Assembly (NCBI RefSeq): GCF_000471905.2
Contig: NW_006495273.1
Location: forward strand, 7,267,481-7,331,480
Source of the DNA: Amborella trichopoda
Taxonomy: Eukaryota > Streptophyta > Magnoliopsida > Amborellales > Amborellaceae
Reading direction: 5' to 3'
DNA: 64,000 bases
Part shown: positions 1 to 12,400 of the stretch, piece by piece
How the letters are laid out: each line of letters begins with the position of its first letter
Numbering within the stretch: the first letter of the stretch is position 1
Made by a program: the position numbers and the translations under genes
Notes under the pieces: generated by a model
The model's database searches: none
Seen by the model: the letters and a program-made list of their open reading frames with translations, nothing else
Told to the model about the DNA's origin: nothing

Positions 1-2
<2 letters not shown>

Positions 3-38
<36 letters not shown>
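3..38. repeat. (TA)n microsatellite
   Basis: Uninterrupted TA dinucleotides at the left edge of the window. The tract may continue outside. Confidence 0.95.
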
Positions 39-39
<1 letters not shown>

Positions 40-1671
40 CCACGGTAAATTCTCTTGGTTACGGATAAGTAGGGTAACTACGGGCCAGGCTAAAAGGGAC
101 AAAAGGGTCAAAAAAGGGGACCTAGTTGGGCTGAACTAGGTTGTCGCTATAGGGCGGGATCAAAAGGGCTTAAAAAAAAAATATGAAAGAAAAGAAAAGA
201 AATATAAGGAAAAAGAGGACCCAGCTGGGCTGAACTGGGTTGTCGCTGGGCTTAGCCTAGCTCTCGGGCCACAGTTTGTGGCCCAAGCACTACGTTTTTA
301 GGGCTAAGCTAGGTTGCCAAGCCCATTGCCAGCCCTACGGATAACAAGTTTAAGACTAAGCATTTAACTGAACATACAAGATTCGTTCTTTGTATAAAAA
401 TAACAAGACCAGCTTTTTCTGATAAAGTATTATCAAGTATAGACAATAATATGAATTTAGGACTTTCTTGACCTCACAAAACAATCTTCAGATGTTTTAA
501 TTTCTAGAAATTGTTACGAAGGGGTGTTTTATTCAATCATATTTCCTATTTTTTACTTCATTTTTTTTTTTTCAAGAAAAATTTAGATTGATTTAAGTAT
601 GAACCCTAAAATCTTAGGTAAAATACAAAATGCTCCACTTCTAAGCATGAATTACAAAGAAAGTCGGTTAACCCATTTTTTTATATTTTTCAAAATTGTC
701 TTTTGATAAATCGAAATTTTGATTTTTTTTTTTAAAAAAAGTTTTGCTTAGTAGGGAAGTACCGTAAACTTGGTGCACTGCCCTACTAACGAAAAAACTA
801 AAAAAAATCAAAATTCGAGTTGACCGAGAAGCAATTTTGAAAAATATAATAAAAGATAGGTTCACCAACCTTCTTTGTAATTTCCGTCAATAATAGAAAC
901 ATTTTGTATTTTACCTTAAATTTTAGGGTTCGTACATAAATCACTCAAAAATTAAGAAAAACAGTTTAATACATTAGAAAAATAAACAATTAGCATTTTA
1001 CCAATACCTTTTGTCTTAATTTCAAAATGCCCGCCTTCTACCCTCTTTCATTTTGGGACCTCAAGCCTCTATGCTAGAGAAGAAAATTGAATATAGAAAA
1101 GTAAAATATAATTTGTTAGAAATTTGTATAATGCCATCATTTACTTTTGATACATGGAGTCACAATCATGATGAAATTGGGTGGTTAAGGATACATTATT
1201 ATTTAGACACAAAATCTCAAACAAAAATTTTTAAATATCACGACACATTTTTATCTATTTGATTTCACATCCAATGCCTCGTAGCAAAAGACAAAAAGGT
1301 CTCATGACATACACCTAGACCTATTAGTGTATACACCTATACACCTAAATTAATCAACAGGTTGAAGCAATCCCTAATTTATTTGGAGAGAGTAAAGGCA
1401 TTGAAAACGAATTATCCAGTTTAATAAGAAAAATTGATGCTAAATCAAGGACCTATTAATATAAACTATGTAGGTTGCTTCAACCTGTTGATTAATTTGA
1501 AAAGGAAAATGTTAAAAAAAAACAGCCAAGACCTTTCGAAAAAGAAAAGCCTCACGTCAAAAATTGCAGTGTTGTATAAGAATACCCTTGAATCGATCAT
1601 CTCAACCTTCACCATTATGATTTTAAAAAAAAAAATTAGGATTTCAAGCTCTAAAAAATGTGTAAATTGTA
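39..1671. other. AT-rich non-coding stretch with a fold-back repeat
   Basis: No supportable gene. Bases 120-350 are GC-richer and hold two diverged copies of a unit around TGGGCTGAACT (about 128 and 226), probably transposon debris. Bases 591-633 and 899-941 are imperfect inverted copies of each other (about 43 bp, with GAACCCTAAAAT near the left end and its complement near the right). They bound a MITE-like fold-back of about 350 bp. No clear target-site duplication was seen. The short open frames here are AT-rich and show no domain. Confidence 0.6.
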
Positions 1672-1680
1672 TGTAACACA

Positions 1681-2176
1681 CAATATAGGAAAAATCGAAC
1701 TGCAACGGTTAACCAGACATAGGGCCGAAAGTGATTCGACCGACCTAACCGGTAAAACGATCAGGTAAGTCCCGGGCGGTCAAAAAAGTGTTAAAACATA
1801 TAAAAATCTAATAAAATATGATAAATATATTTAGATCATGATTAAACAAAGTCATCCAAATGAAATTAAAAATTAATGAAAAAATAAATTTTAAAGAATA
1901 GATTTGTTCCTAGGGGGTATTTTTAAATTTTTCTAAAATATGGGAAAATGCATTAATATATATTAATGGCCAAAATAATTTCTAATCTTTTTCAAAATGA
2001 TGAAAAGCATTAAAATATATATTACAAATAAAATTCCTTATTTTTTTGGATTTTAATATATTTTTTTTAAAATACCCGATTGATTCACCAAAACTAAACA
2101 AAAACGAAACCAACTAGTGGCTGATTCCAAGCTAATCGAGTGGTTAGAATTTGAACTGCCCAATTTTTCCTACATT
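1681..2176. mobile_element. Mutator-type MITE, copy 1, with 9-bp TSD
   Basis: A 496-bp non-coding element. Its ends are inverted: the left end reads CAATATAGGAAAAAT and the right end ATTTTTCCTACATT. The 9-bp TGTAACACA flanks it exactly at 1672-1680 and 2177-2185. A 9-bp target duplication is the signature of Mutator-like transposition in plants. There is no transposase, so it is non-autonomous. Diverged relatives lie at 2507-3024 and 3230-3556. Confidence 0.75.
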
Positions 2177-2506
2177 TGTAACACATCATCTAGATCATCC
2201 ATTTTCTAGTGTATACAAATCCACAAGGTCTGTACCATTTTTTAGCCACAAATTTTGTAATATGTGGTAGAAACATATTTTAGAGGCACCCTCAGGATTT
2301 CTCATGCCCGAAATGTTTTACGGATGAGGTTTCAAGGTGAAGCTTTACATTTTTCACAACGCCTAGGCCTTATAAAAATTGGATCTATTTAAAAATCGAA
2401 GGATAGTAGTTTTGAGAGTTTTAGGAGCTAGACCTCACTCTACCTGAAATTTATGCGTTCACCAAGTTCAAAAGAATCTCCTTATTTTCTTAGAACGTGT
2501 AGAAAC

Positions 2507-3024
2507 CGGTGTAGGAAAAATAGAATTGGAATGGTTGATCGGACATGGAGCCAGAAGTGATTAGTCAATACAAATTGGTAAACTAGCCAGTTCAACCGGC
2601 CTAATCGGGCAAGCCCTGAGCAGTCAAAAAAGTGTTAAAAATATAAAAACAAAATACAAAAAATCTAATAAAATATGAAAAGTGTATTTAAAACATGATT
2701 AAACAAAGCATATCCACATGAAGTTGAAATTTAATGAAAATGATATTTTTTGAATGAATCAATTTGTACCCAAGAGTATTTTTGAATTTTTAAAAAAGAA
2801 TATGAAAAAGTCAAACTAAGTATTAATGGCCGAAACAAATTCCAATATTTTCCAAAATGATGAAAAATATTAAAAAAATACATTATAAATAAAATCCCTT
2901 TTTTGAGAGCTTTTTATAATTTATTTTAAAAAAATTTAAAATACCTAATTGGTTCACCAAAACTAACTGAAACCATAATCTAACCAAGCGGTTCCAATTT
3001 TAACCACCCAATTTTTCCTACAAT
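2507..3024. mobile_element. Mutator-type MITE, copy 2 (diverged)
   Basis: Same family as the element at 1681: GTAGGAAAAAT at the left and ATTTTTCCTAC at the right, with the shared internal motif CAGTCAAAAAAGTGTTAAAA near 2620. The flanks TGTAGAAAC and TGTTCGAAAC could be a decayed target duplication, so the outer limits are uncertain by a few bases. Confidence 0.6.
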
Positions 3025-3229
3025 GTTCGAAACTATCAATATGATAGTCTAACCACCTCCAAAATCAATGAGGTGGTTAAATTAAAATTGGTTACATCTA
3101 AGCTGATTTCACTTAGGCTCCTCTTAAGTTAATTTGTTAGAAAAACTCAAATTGCCTCAATTTGGGTTTAGGCCTGAACAAGAGAGGGCAATAAGGTAAT
3201 TTATCAATTAAGGTACTTAAATACGGATA

Positions 3230-3556
3230 AATAAGCGGTTCAATAGGTCTAATCAAGCAAGTCCCGGGTAGTCAAAAAAGTGTTAAAAAAAATCCAATAA
3301 AATATGAAACATATTTAAAGCATGATTAAACAAAGCACATGCAAATAAAGTTGATAATTAATTGAAAAAAAAACGAACTTTAAAGAATCGATCTATGTCC
3401 AAAGGTATTTTTAAAAAATTTCAAAAACGATGGAAAAATATAAAAATAAATATTAATGGCCAAAAAAATTTTCAATTATATTAAAAAATGATAAAAAAAA
3501 TTTAAAAATACATTACAAACAAACCGGGGTGGTTAGAATTTGAACCACCGGATTTT
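3230..3556. mobile_element. Mutator-type MITE remnant, copy 3
   Basis: Shares AGTCAAAAAAGTGTTAAAAA and the following AT-rich core with the elements at 1681 and 2507. It lacks the left terminus and is internally shortened. The right end (GGATTTTTCTTGCA) is still recognisable. An old, truncated copy. Confidence 0.5.
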
Positions 3557-4651
3557 TCTTGCACTGACCCGTACTTATTTTGATTTCTAAACTGGAACAT
3601 ATTGTTTTAACTTATTGTAGATTGAAAATCCTAATACATGCATTGGCTCGGTAACTTATGTGCGGCCAAGTTGGCAAGATGCCCCAGCTTATTCTGGATT
3701 GTAAACTTGAAACAAAGTTTTTTATTAAAAAATTATATTGCTTGTTAGAGCAACTGTAATTACATCATTATCATAAAAGAATTGAGTGGTCAAATCACCA
3801 AAATGCCTTGCCTGTTTAGGGTTACAAACCTAGAACAATAACAATTTGGGTATATTCTAATATTTTTCTTGATGAAGTATGTAAATGATTTTAAAAGGAG
3901 CCAATTTATTACTAAAATTGTTGAATTAACTACCACTTTGATATCATATTCTGATTATTTTATTTTATTTTTTAAAAGATTTTTATGCCCAATTTAAACG
4001 GCTTATGAAGTTCAAAAGTTTATTTTCTAATTTATTCAAAATTTTGTCATTGGACGAACTAAAGTATGGGGACCCATAAGTTCTCCATATTGTAAGTTGT
4101 AACTACCTGAAGTTTACGTGTATAATTTAGACATAGTGACGGTAGATAGAGGGAGTATTTTTATTTTGCTAAAAGATTTTATACTCTGGTAATAATATAT
4201 TGTGTACTTATTCCCTTGGGCCCAAGTGTATGAGGAATTTTAGGATGCTAAATTTTGGGTTGTAACCTCTTCAACCCATGAACTAATTTCAAATAAATAA
4301 ATAAAATTTCGAATTGAGCTCTCTATGTTCTAGAAAAAATAGTGTCTCGAGATAGAACAAAGACTGTGGTGTCTCAATATTGAATAGAGACCGTCCAATT
4401 TTTTAAGGCCAGATCAAGCAGTCAAAAAACTCAAAATTTATTTTTTTTTTTTCTTTTGAAAATAATCATCTAGTTATTTTTAGGTCGTTCCCAAAATTTC
4501 ATACCGAAAAAACCCTATCAAATAGGACTTTTGAGTGAGGGAGGAGTTGCACAATATGCTCTTATAGCATACGGGCTCTTTTATTTTATAAATATAACTA
4601 TATTGGTCTAACCGTTCATTTTTTTTTTTTGGATAATTATATATTGGAAAG
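3557..4651. other. Non-coding, repeat-derived stretch
   Basis: No supportable gene. The part from about 4300 to 4600 (around TCAATATTGAATAGAGACCG and TATGCTCTTATAGCATA) reappears in diverged, partly inverted form at about 41590-41990, so it is a dispersed repeat. Confidence 0.5.
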
Positions 4652-5270
4652 TATAAAATGAGATCATTTATCTTTGATACAAGATGGTCAAATTAATCTT
4701 AACCATTGGATGTGAAGTTGAGCGGCTGCAATTATTCTATTGACCAAGCTCAAACCTCGTGACACATACAAGTTATCAAACCTCTTGACACATACAAGCT
4801 CAAACCTTGTGACACATACAAGTTATCAAATTTCACATCAAATGGTTGTAAGGAATTGTGACCAGCTTATGCTGGTCCGTTAGGCTCTGCTACGGCCAAT
4901 CATTCGGAACTTGCCTCATTGCTGCAACATATTAAGCTCTTTATCTCCAAAGACATTGGCAATAGTTGCATTTGTGAAGGTGATTCGCTTAATGTTGCTA
5001 GCTAGTGTAAGAAGGAATTGTGCATTCCCTGGAAGTTCATGTCTATCTGGTTGGAGATTATGGATATTTCAGCTCTCTTAGCTATTTATTTCTCTCATGC
5101 TTTAGCTGATTCTCTAGCCAAAGGTGGGGTTTCCCTGCCTTCTCTTTTGTTTTTCTCTGATGTAATCTCTTTTTAGTAGTTTCTCATTAATAAAAGTTGG
5201 AACTTTTGTCAAAAAATAAAAAAAATTGTGACCATCTTGTATCAAAGGTAAATAATCTCATTATATACAA
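4652..5270. repeat. Fold-back element split by a LINE insertion
   Basis: The left arm (about 4652-4720) contains CTTTGATACAAGATGGTCAA. The right arm is its inverse, now in two pieces (about 4831-4864 and 5235-5270) because a LINE fragment landed in it. Removing 4865-5223 plus one copy of the 11-bp duplication rebuilds a continuous right arm. A direct repeat around ACACATACAAGTTATCAAA sits between the arms (4755-4830). Confidence 0.7.
4865..5223 (+). mobile_element. 5'-truncated LINE tail with RNase H-like C-terminus
   Basis: The plus-strand reading from about 4866 gives a C-terminal RNase H-like frame typical of plant L1-type LINEs. It includes the segments ATANHSELASLLQHI, CEGDSLNV and HALADSLAKGGV, with one internal stop (TAG after DSLNVAS). 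The frame ends about 5175 and is followed by a 3' UTR and an A-rich tail. The 11-bp AATTGTGACCA flanks it at 4854-4864 and 5224-5234, a target duplication from target-primed insertion. It is dead: heavily 5'-truncated and interrupted. Confidence 0.8.
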
Positions 5271-5282
5271 GGGTGAAGTTTG

Positions 5283-5620
5283 CATACAGATGCATTCGTA
5301 GGTGTAGAGGTAAGGTGCACCTTCAAGTTATATAATTTTGATGTAAAATGTTCTTAGAATTATCTCAAAATTTAATTTTATATCTATTTATAAAATTTTA
5401 AATTTCAAAAATGGTTAAAATCAAGTAGATCTATAAACATATGAAAATCTTGAAATGGACGGTGTAGATAATATGTTGTAACTTGCACCATTTCTAAGAC
5501 TTAAAATCTTTTTATTTTTCATAGTCATATATCTCGATGTTACAAATTTCAACATTAAAACTACCTTTTTCCGATGGATCTTTTCCGTAGTTCTACATTA
5601 TAAGATAGCATCCTTATATA
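5283..5620 (+). mobile_element. MITE family 2, copy 1
   Basis: A non-coding element beginning near CAGATGCATTCGTAGGTGTA. An inverted copy of nearly the whole unit lies at 25240-25980, where it is split by another MITE and by an assembly gap. The correspondence between the two copies defines the family. Exact ends are not resolved. Confidence 0.6.
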
Positions 5621-5919
5621 AACCTTTTCCTATATACAATCCCATTATATATTGTTTGTTTGAAATTTAAGAAATGTGGATGACATAATCTCTAGAGAAA
5701 TGTACACTTATTATCACCTGTAAGTACTGTAATTATGAGAAGCTCCCCTGATTTGTATATATTATGTACATATTCCTTTTGTTTGTTATTCTTTTATTCC
5801 AATTCTTTGAAAATACAAAGTCACCACGCATTTTCTATAATCCCAGTCTCTCGTTTTTTTGTATTAGTCTTTTTTAAAAATAAAAATAAAAATATGGCGT
5901 CACCTAGTATCTTGAAAAT

Positions 5920-6390
5920 CCTGAAGTCACTATTGACTTCAAATTTTGAATATCCGAAGTGACTTGGAAAATCTCTATTTCCATGCAACTTCGGATATTA
6001 AAATTCTGGAGTTTCCATGCAACTTCGGATATTAAAATTCTGGAGTTTCCTTGCAACTTCGGATATTAAAATTCTGGAGTTAAAAGTTATTTTATGTTTT
6101 CAATATCCGTAGTCATTATTTTTTTCAAAAGAAACCAAAGTTACTTTAGATATTAAAAATTTGAAGTCACTTTTGACTTTAGATTTTGAATATCCAAGTG
6201 ACTTAAAAAATCTCTACTTCCATATATCTTCGAATATTAAAAATCCGAAGTTAAAAGTGACTTCGGATTTTTAATATACAAGTGAGTCTGCTTTTCCCCT
6301 AAAAATGGTTTTAAGAAAAATAATATGACTACAGATATTGAAAATTCAATGCCATCTGTGACTTCGGATTTTAAATCTTCAGAGTGAGGG
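5920..6390. repeat. Palindrome-rich repeat with 3 x 34-bp tandem units
   Basis: Three consecutive 34-bp units lie at 5979-6012, 6013-6046 and 6047-6080, each containing CAACTTCGGATATTAAAATT. They differ at one position (CCATG against CCTTG). The surrounding 470 bp repeats ATCCGAAGT and its inverse ACTTCGGAT, for example the hairpin arms at 6241-6251 and 6260-6270. No gene. Confidence 0.85.
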
Positions 6391-7084
6391 TAAAATTGAA
6401 ATAAAAACTACATACAAAAGAGATATATATGTAATATACAAAAATTAGGCTTTTTGTAATTACAATATTTATATAAAATATAAGCTCAAATTTCTCTAAA
6501 CTCTATTATATATCCATTTCTTTCAAAAAAAAAAAATGGCTACATGATGCACTTTTTTTTAATATATTAATGAATAGAAAATGACTAATTTTTTGTCTTA
6601 TTTTGTTTTCACCATTTTCGGTTCGAGTCCCTCCTTGAACCAAGACTCGGAGCTGCGGGTGTCTAAATAATATATAAAATAGTATTTTATCATTAAACAA
6701 TATTTTTATAATGATTTGGAGTTCCTAAACCCTGTTTAAACATTTTAAAGCTTTTAAAAGTTTGTTTAACTTTATTTTAGTTTCTTAGGAAGGACCAATC
6801 CGAGTTGCCCACGTAGAACCAGTGAGTGACCAATTCGATCCAGTGGTCCTTTTTAAAACACTGCTGATAAAATATTCAAAAAAAATAAAAAACAAATAAA
6901 ACTCCCCTAAATTATGCTAAGGGTGTGCTATGAGACATGAAATATGGCTAAGGGTGTGCCATTAATCATCCATAATGCTGAATAATTTTTTCTCGAATTT
7001 TGTGCATTGCTTTTAGTGTCCAATGGTGAACTTGTTATAGAAAAAATAGACGTTTCATAATATACATTTCATATTTTTAGTGCA

Positions 7085-7174
7085 GTGCAAGATGATCACA
7101 ATCGACTCTTAGAAGGAAAATTAGGTAATGTGCAAGAAGATCACAATCGACTGTTAGAAGGAAAATTAGGTAAT
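7085..7174. repeat. Tandem duplication, 2 x 45 bp
   Basis: Two adjacent 45-bp units (7085-7129 and 7130-7174) share GAAGGAAAATTAGGTAAT and differ at about two bases. Confidence 0.9.
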
Positions 7175-7424
7175 GTGAGATGTGTTATTGATTGAACTCA
7201 AAGTTTCAAGCAAAATATCTCAAACATTGTAACACACTTTATTTCGTCAGCTTTCACATCTAATGGTTAAGAATAATTGTTACTTTTATATAACTATAAT
7301 AGATGGTCTCATTGTGAATAACCTGGCTTTAACAGTAGTATTGTCAAGCCCCATAATAATGTCTCATATTCCATTCTCACCAAAGGATCAAGGCCCAAAT
7401 CCCCACTTACTTTACTACTTCAGA

Positions 7425-7550
7425 AAAAGAGCCAAGGCTTAATTGGTTAGCGCTCGACAATATGCAACGCTACATCCTTGGCTCAATTCATACAAAGGGT
7501 CGTGGCCCTCTCTGGCTCTCCCTCCAAAAAATAAAAAAAATAAAAAAGAT
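7425..7550 (+). mobile_element. Possible tRNA-derived SINE
   Basis: GGCTTAATTGGTTAGCGC resembles the A box of a tRNA promoter, and TTGGCTCAATTCAT about 40 bp later could be a decayed B box. An A-rich tail ends near 7547. This layout suits a tRNA-derived SINE. No target duplication was identified and the B box is weak. Confidence 0.3.
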
Positions 7551-8116
7551 GGCCTCATAGTATACAATACCTAAGAATAAACAATCTTATTGTAAACAAC
7601 TATATATTTTCAACAAAAATATAGGAAGTATAGTATTGGATTCTATCAAAGGTTGGGGTTAGTAATGGGAGTTCGCTTGTATCTTCTCTGTGAGCCAAGG
7701 CCCGTGACTTGTGGGGTTGCCTTCCGAATAAGGATAGCAAAATAGATAAAATAGATAAGAACATCCCTCAAAAATATGACAATGCCTATCCTATCCCAAC
7801 TTTGCTGGTAGTTTTAATTATCAACTGAATCTAAGGAAAACTCTATTGGCAAATAATTAACAAAAAACAGAATATGCTTGCTCAAAAAAAATAAAAGAAA
7901 AGACTGCCAATTTTACAATTAAATGTGAAAAATAATAAAGCCTAAATTTGCCTCTAAAAATTGGACATCCTTTTCTTGGGAGGAAGTATTTCGTTTTAAA
8001 ATCTAGCCCACCATTTTTAGTGAAATATTATAACCTAAATTTGAAAAATTAACAAATCTTAAACTTACCTCTAAAACTTGGAAAGAAACACGTGCATGTT
8101 TTTGTAAATGTTGAGG

Positions 8117-8500
8117 TTTGTATAGAGCCGAGGCTCTAAACAATCAAAATAAAGCGGACCTTCAAATAGTGTAGAGAAATATGGTTTCAATTATGGAAAT
8201 CTTTGTAGTAGCTTTAAAATATATTTTTATTTTTAATTATAATAAAATTTACAATTTTATAAATAGTGTAGATCCAGCAGATCTATGAAAATTGAAAATC
8301 TTAAAAATTGACAGTCTAAAAATACGTTACAAGATGCACTATTTTTAAAACTTGAAATCCATTTTTTTCATGTACATGCATTTTGATGTTGAGATGATCA
8401 ATTTCAGGATATTTGATCATCAAAACAACTTCTTTTTATGAAATTTTTAAGTTGCACTCTAATTTGACTATTTAGAGCCTTCGCTCTACACCTCTCTTGA
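8117..8500. mobile_element. MITE family 1, copy (GAGCC..GGCTCTAAACAATC)
   Basis: The left end reads GTTTGTATAGAGCCGAGGCT and the right end GAGCCTTCGCTCTACAC, facing inward as inverted repeats. The body matches copies at 10155, 25481, 45446 and 46371. Non-coding. Confidence 0.7.
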
Positions 8501-9396
8501 GAGTTAAATGTCAAACTAATAGTTCAGTTCACATCCAAATTTTGGAGTTTCTTTTTTTTTGGGAAGTAATGCCTCCATCATAGCCTCAAAGAGTGAAAGT
8601 AGAAAACTGAAGTTACCCCTAATAAATTGGCAATGTCTAATTGGGTCCTAAATCTTGATGAATTCACTGTCTAATTTCTCAAACAAATCTCCAGCATATT
8701 CGTTATACTAAGGGAAAAATTTTTATTGCCATCTTGGTCAATGCTTAAAAATCTAGGTTAGAGATGAGTTATAGATCTAAAGTTTTATTGTTTAATAATC
8801 TCGACCACAATAATCATGAATTTAAAGGAAAAACATCATTGGAACGTGATTTTCAAGTTATAAAATGTCCAAAAGTAGAGTTTATAACAATTTAATTTTT
8901 GAGATTTCTAGGTTTTAGATTTCACCTTTTATAAATTGAACCGATTCTATTCAACCTTAAGATAATGCAATTTAACAAAAAAATAATAATTTATTTTATC
9001 GAGTATACCATATGGATTGAAGCTAGTATACCACATGGATTGAGGAGATTACATGTCTAAAAATTTAAAAAGTAATCCTCGGTTTTGCCCAAGTGATTAA
9101 ATAGACAAAATGCTCCCTCAGGAGCCTGAAATCTTTTGACTTTTCCCTTGCACTATGGGTTGCCAAAATGAGAATATTGAGAAGGTGTTTTTTAGGGAAT
9201 TATCAGTATTGTAAGGGTAAAAAACGGACAACCGTTATCCGTTTGCTCTGCACCTCAAGCGATAAAACCAGGTGTACCGTGCACTACATGCAAATACCCA
9301 AAACAAATAAACAAATATAACAATCAATTTCAACGCATTTAACCTATTTTTCGCGTGAGAAAAATTTCCGCACAAGAAACAACCACCATCTCTCTC
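8501..9396. other. Upstream region of the polygalacturonase gene
   Basis: No gene seen. AT-rich, becoming pyrimidine-rich near 9385. The promoter of the downstream gene should lie here. Confidence 0.5.
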
Positions 9397-9404
9397 TATA
9401 AATA
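9397..9404 (+). promoter_or_regulatory. Candidate TATA box
   Basis: TATAAATA lies 40 bp before the start codon at 9444. A transcription start about 30 bp downstream would leave a very short 5' UTR, so the true start could also lie elsewhere. Confidence 0.5.
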
Positions 9405-9443
9405 TAACCCTAAATACTTCATTAACACACCACAGTGCACGCC

Positions 9444-12400
9444 ATGGCTTCTTCTCCTTCTCAAATAACTTCTCCAGTGAGTAAAGTTATCAATCTCACC
9501 TCTCTTTTCTTTTTTTTCAAATAGATTTCCAGTCCATTTTTCATATGTTGGGTTTTTTTTGCAGGTTTGGCTTTTAACCAGAGTTTTAATCTTGGTTTCG
9601 GCCTTTTTCGCGGGAATAGATGGCCGGAAAACAAAACTTTCCGATGAAGGTTTCACATACTTTCAACCAAGATGCCGGACCCACGTCGCGTCACTGACTG
9701 ATTTCGGAGGGGTGGGCGACGGAGTCACGTCGAACACGAACGCTTTTCAGGCAGCGGTTTCTCATCTGAGCCAATTTGCGTCCGATGGCGGTGCGCTGCT
9801 CTACGTTCCTCCCGGAAAGTGGCTCACCGGGTGCTTCAATATCACCAGCTTCTTCACTTTGTATCTTAACAAGGATGCGGTTATTCTTGCTTCTCAGGTT
9901 TTTTATTTCTCTGTTTTCTTTTTTTTTGTTTTCTTTTTTTTATTTGGTTTCTTTATTATAATCGCTTTCTTTTATGGTCCTTATTTTTGTGTATTTTAAA
10001 TTACTTTTTTCACTCTCTGTTTTTTCGGGCGCTGTATTTGCTGGATCCCAATGGTCCTGTGAATTTTTCCGGCGATGGTTTATATTCTGCAGTAAGAAAT
10101 GACGGGGATACCCCTGCCTTCCATGTTAATGACATGGTTTCCTTTTTCTTGGGAAAAGTTTATATAGAGCCAAGGCTCTAAATAAATATTTTAACTAGAA
10201 TAGGAGGTTTTGATACTCAAGATGCATGGACATGAAAAAAAAAAAGAATTGCAAGTTTCAAAAATAGTGTATTTTGTAGTGAGTATTTGAACCGTCAATT
10301 TTCAAGATTTTTAAGTTTTCATAGATATGTCGATTACACTATTTTTAAAGCTTTAAACTTTATAAATAAATATAAAAATATATTTTAAGGCTATTACAAA
10401 TATTTTCAATATTAAAACCACATTTCTCGACACTATTTGAAGGTAGGCTCTATAGATCAAACAGTAAGTAGTCACTCAATTTTAACTTATTTTCATGAAG
10501 GGGAAAGCTCTTATTTTCTTATAGTAGGTATTCAATGGATTGGTTTTTGTGTGCTTTATTTAGTTAGATATAGATAGTGCTTGCTATGATTAAATTTTGG
10601 GGCAATCTTTTAAAGTTTGCACCTTTATTAATGTTGAATAATAACTCTTTTTGGGTAATATTTTTGCATTAACCTAGTTTCTAATATTTGCAGGGACATG
10701 TTTATACATAGATTATTGATTGATATATATTTTTATTTCCTTTTAATTATTGGGAGCAGGACATGAATGAGTGGCCGATAATCCCTCCTCTACCTTCATA
10801 TGGGGTGGGAAGGGATACCCCTGGCCCTAGATATAGCAGCCTCATCTCAGGCTTCAATCTCACTGACGTTGTCATTACAGGTCTCTCTCTCTCTAATTTC
10901 CTTTTCAATTGATTATTATCTTAATATTTTGTTATATTTTTTCTTCCATTTTTTAATTTCATCTTAACGGCTAATCATGTGTAAATGTTGAATGAAGATT
11001 ATTAAGAATATTATGCTTCTTAACGAGTAATTATGAGGAAGATTATTAGAAATATGCTTTTCTTAGACAGTCATAGGCTCGGCCATGGGCTGGGCGGCCC
11101 GGGACCAGGGCAAAACAAAATTTTGATTTAAATCCAATCGATTCGAGGGTATTTTGATCGCAAAAAAATTTAAAAAGATGGGCTTTTGTGAAGAAATCCG
11201 GGGGTATTTTGATCATTTTATGGGGCTATTTTCGTCATTATCGAGATAATGAATAAAGTCTCCGAGTGTGGAAATCAGGGATTTGGTTTTACTTAAGAAA
11301 AATGACCAAACGTAAAGGAAGACCATACACAAACGGTTATATACATCATGGGTCCGTTAATTAGGGCGGGCCTGCAATGGACCGCACTGGAAAAACATAA
11401 AGGAAAAATAGCTTTGGCCCGGTCCTCATGGCTCTAGCATAAACCCAGTCTACCTGTGGTGGTGGGCCGGCCGACTTGCACACCACATTTTGTGGCCCAG
11501 GCCGCCTGGCCCATTCCCCCATTATTGGGTAGGGACGATAAACGGTCCTTCTTTATTGTTAGTACTTACTCTCTCCCATCGTGGATGTATTATTATACAC
11601 CACAGGTGTATGGTGAACCCTCGAAAACAAAGACACCCTAACTGAGCGATGAAACCATAGAATTGCCTTTATTCCCAAAAAAGTGAGAGCCATCATCTAG
11701 GGAATGATCTCTCTCTGGATGATTGATATCTCTTTTTCTCTTTCACTCTGGTAATTGTGACCAATGTTATCAAATTCGTTTATCTTTGGCAAAAAATGTT
11801 TAAGCTTTTGGATTTTAAGCATAAACATAGATCGAAGCGAAGAGAAGCGTGGTACTACCATTTTAAGGTGTTTCAGTCAAAAAAATAAATGCTTATATAA
11901 AATATTTTTTAAAATTTTTTAAAAATTTTTGCCATTATTTTTATATGTTAATATATAATTTATTTATATTAAATTTTAAATAAAAAAACAAAGACAACCC
12001 CAAATTTTCCGAAGCACCAAATTGCTTCATTTTTTTTTTTTTACCAAACCGATCAAAACTGTGAAGCAAATCTAACAACATTGATTGTGACATCCTTGGA
12101 TTAAAGATAAACGGTCTTACTGAATACAGTCTCATAATATTTAAGAATATGAATCTCAGGTGACAATGGTACAATTGACGGTCAGGGACAAATGTGGTGG
12201 CAGAAATTCCGCCAGGGCGCCCTCAAACACACAAGAGGTTACCTTATTGAGATATTGTTTTCGGACCAAGTCATCATTTCATCCCTCACCCTCATCAATT
12301 CCCCTTCATGGAACGTCCACCCCGTCTACTCCAGGTCCTCTTCTCCCTCTCTCTCTTTTTGAATGTTAAAACTAACGATAAGGATTGAACTCAGGACCAC

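Noticed and set aside
6605..6660. GGTTCGAGTCCC resembling a tRNA B box
   Set aside because: No matching A box or cloverleaf could be drawn around it on either strand.
9396..9656. 86-codon minus-strand frame over the polygalacturonase start
   Set aside because: Antisense shadow of exons 1-2; no domain, and it crosses a well-supported intron.
10041..10135. GC-richer piece of polygalacturonase intron 2 with a readable frame (LLDPNGPVNFSGDG)
   Set aside because: Considered as an extra exon, but the flanking exons join in phase without it and it matches no GH28 segment.
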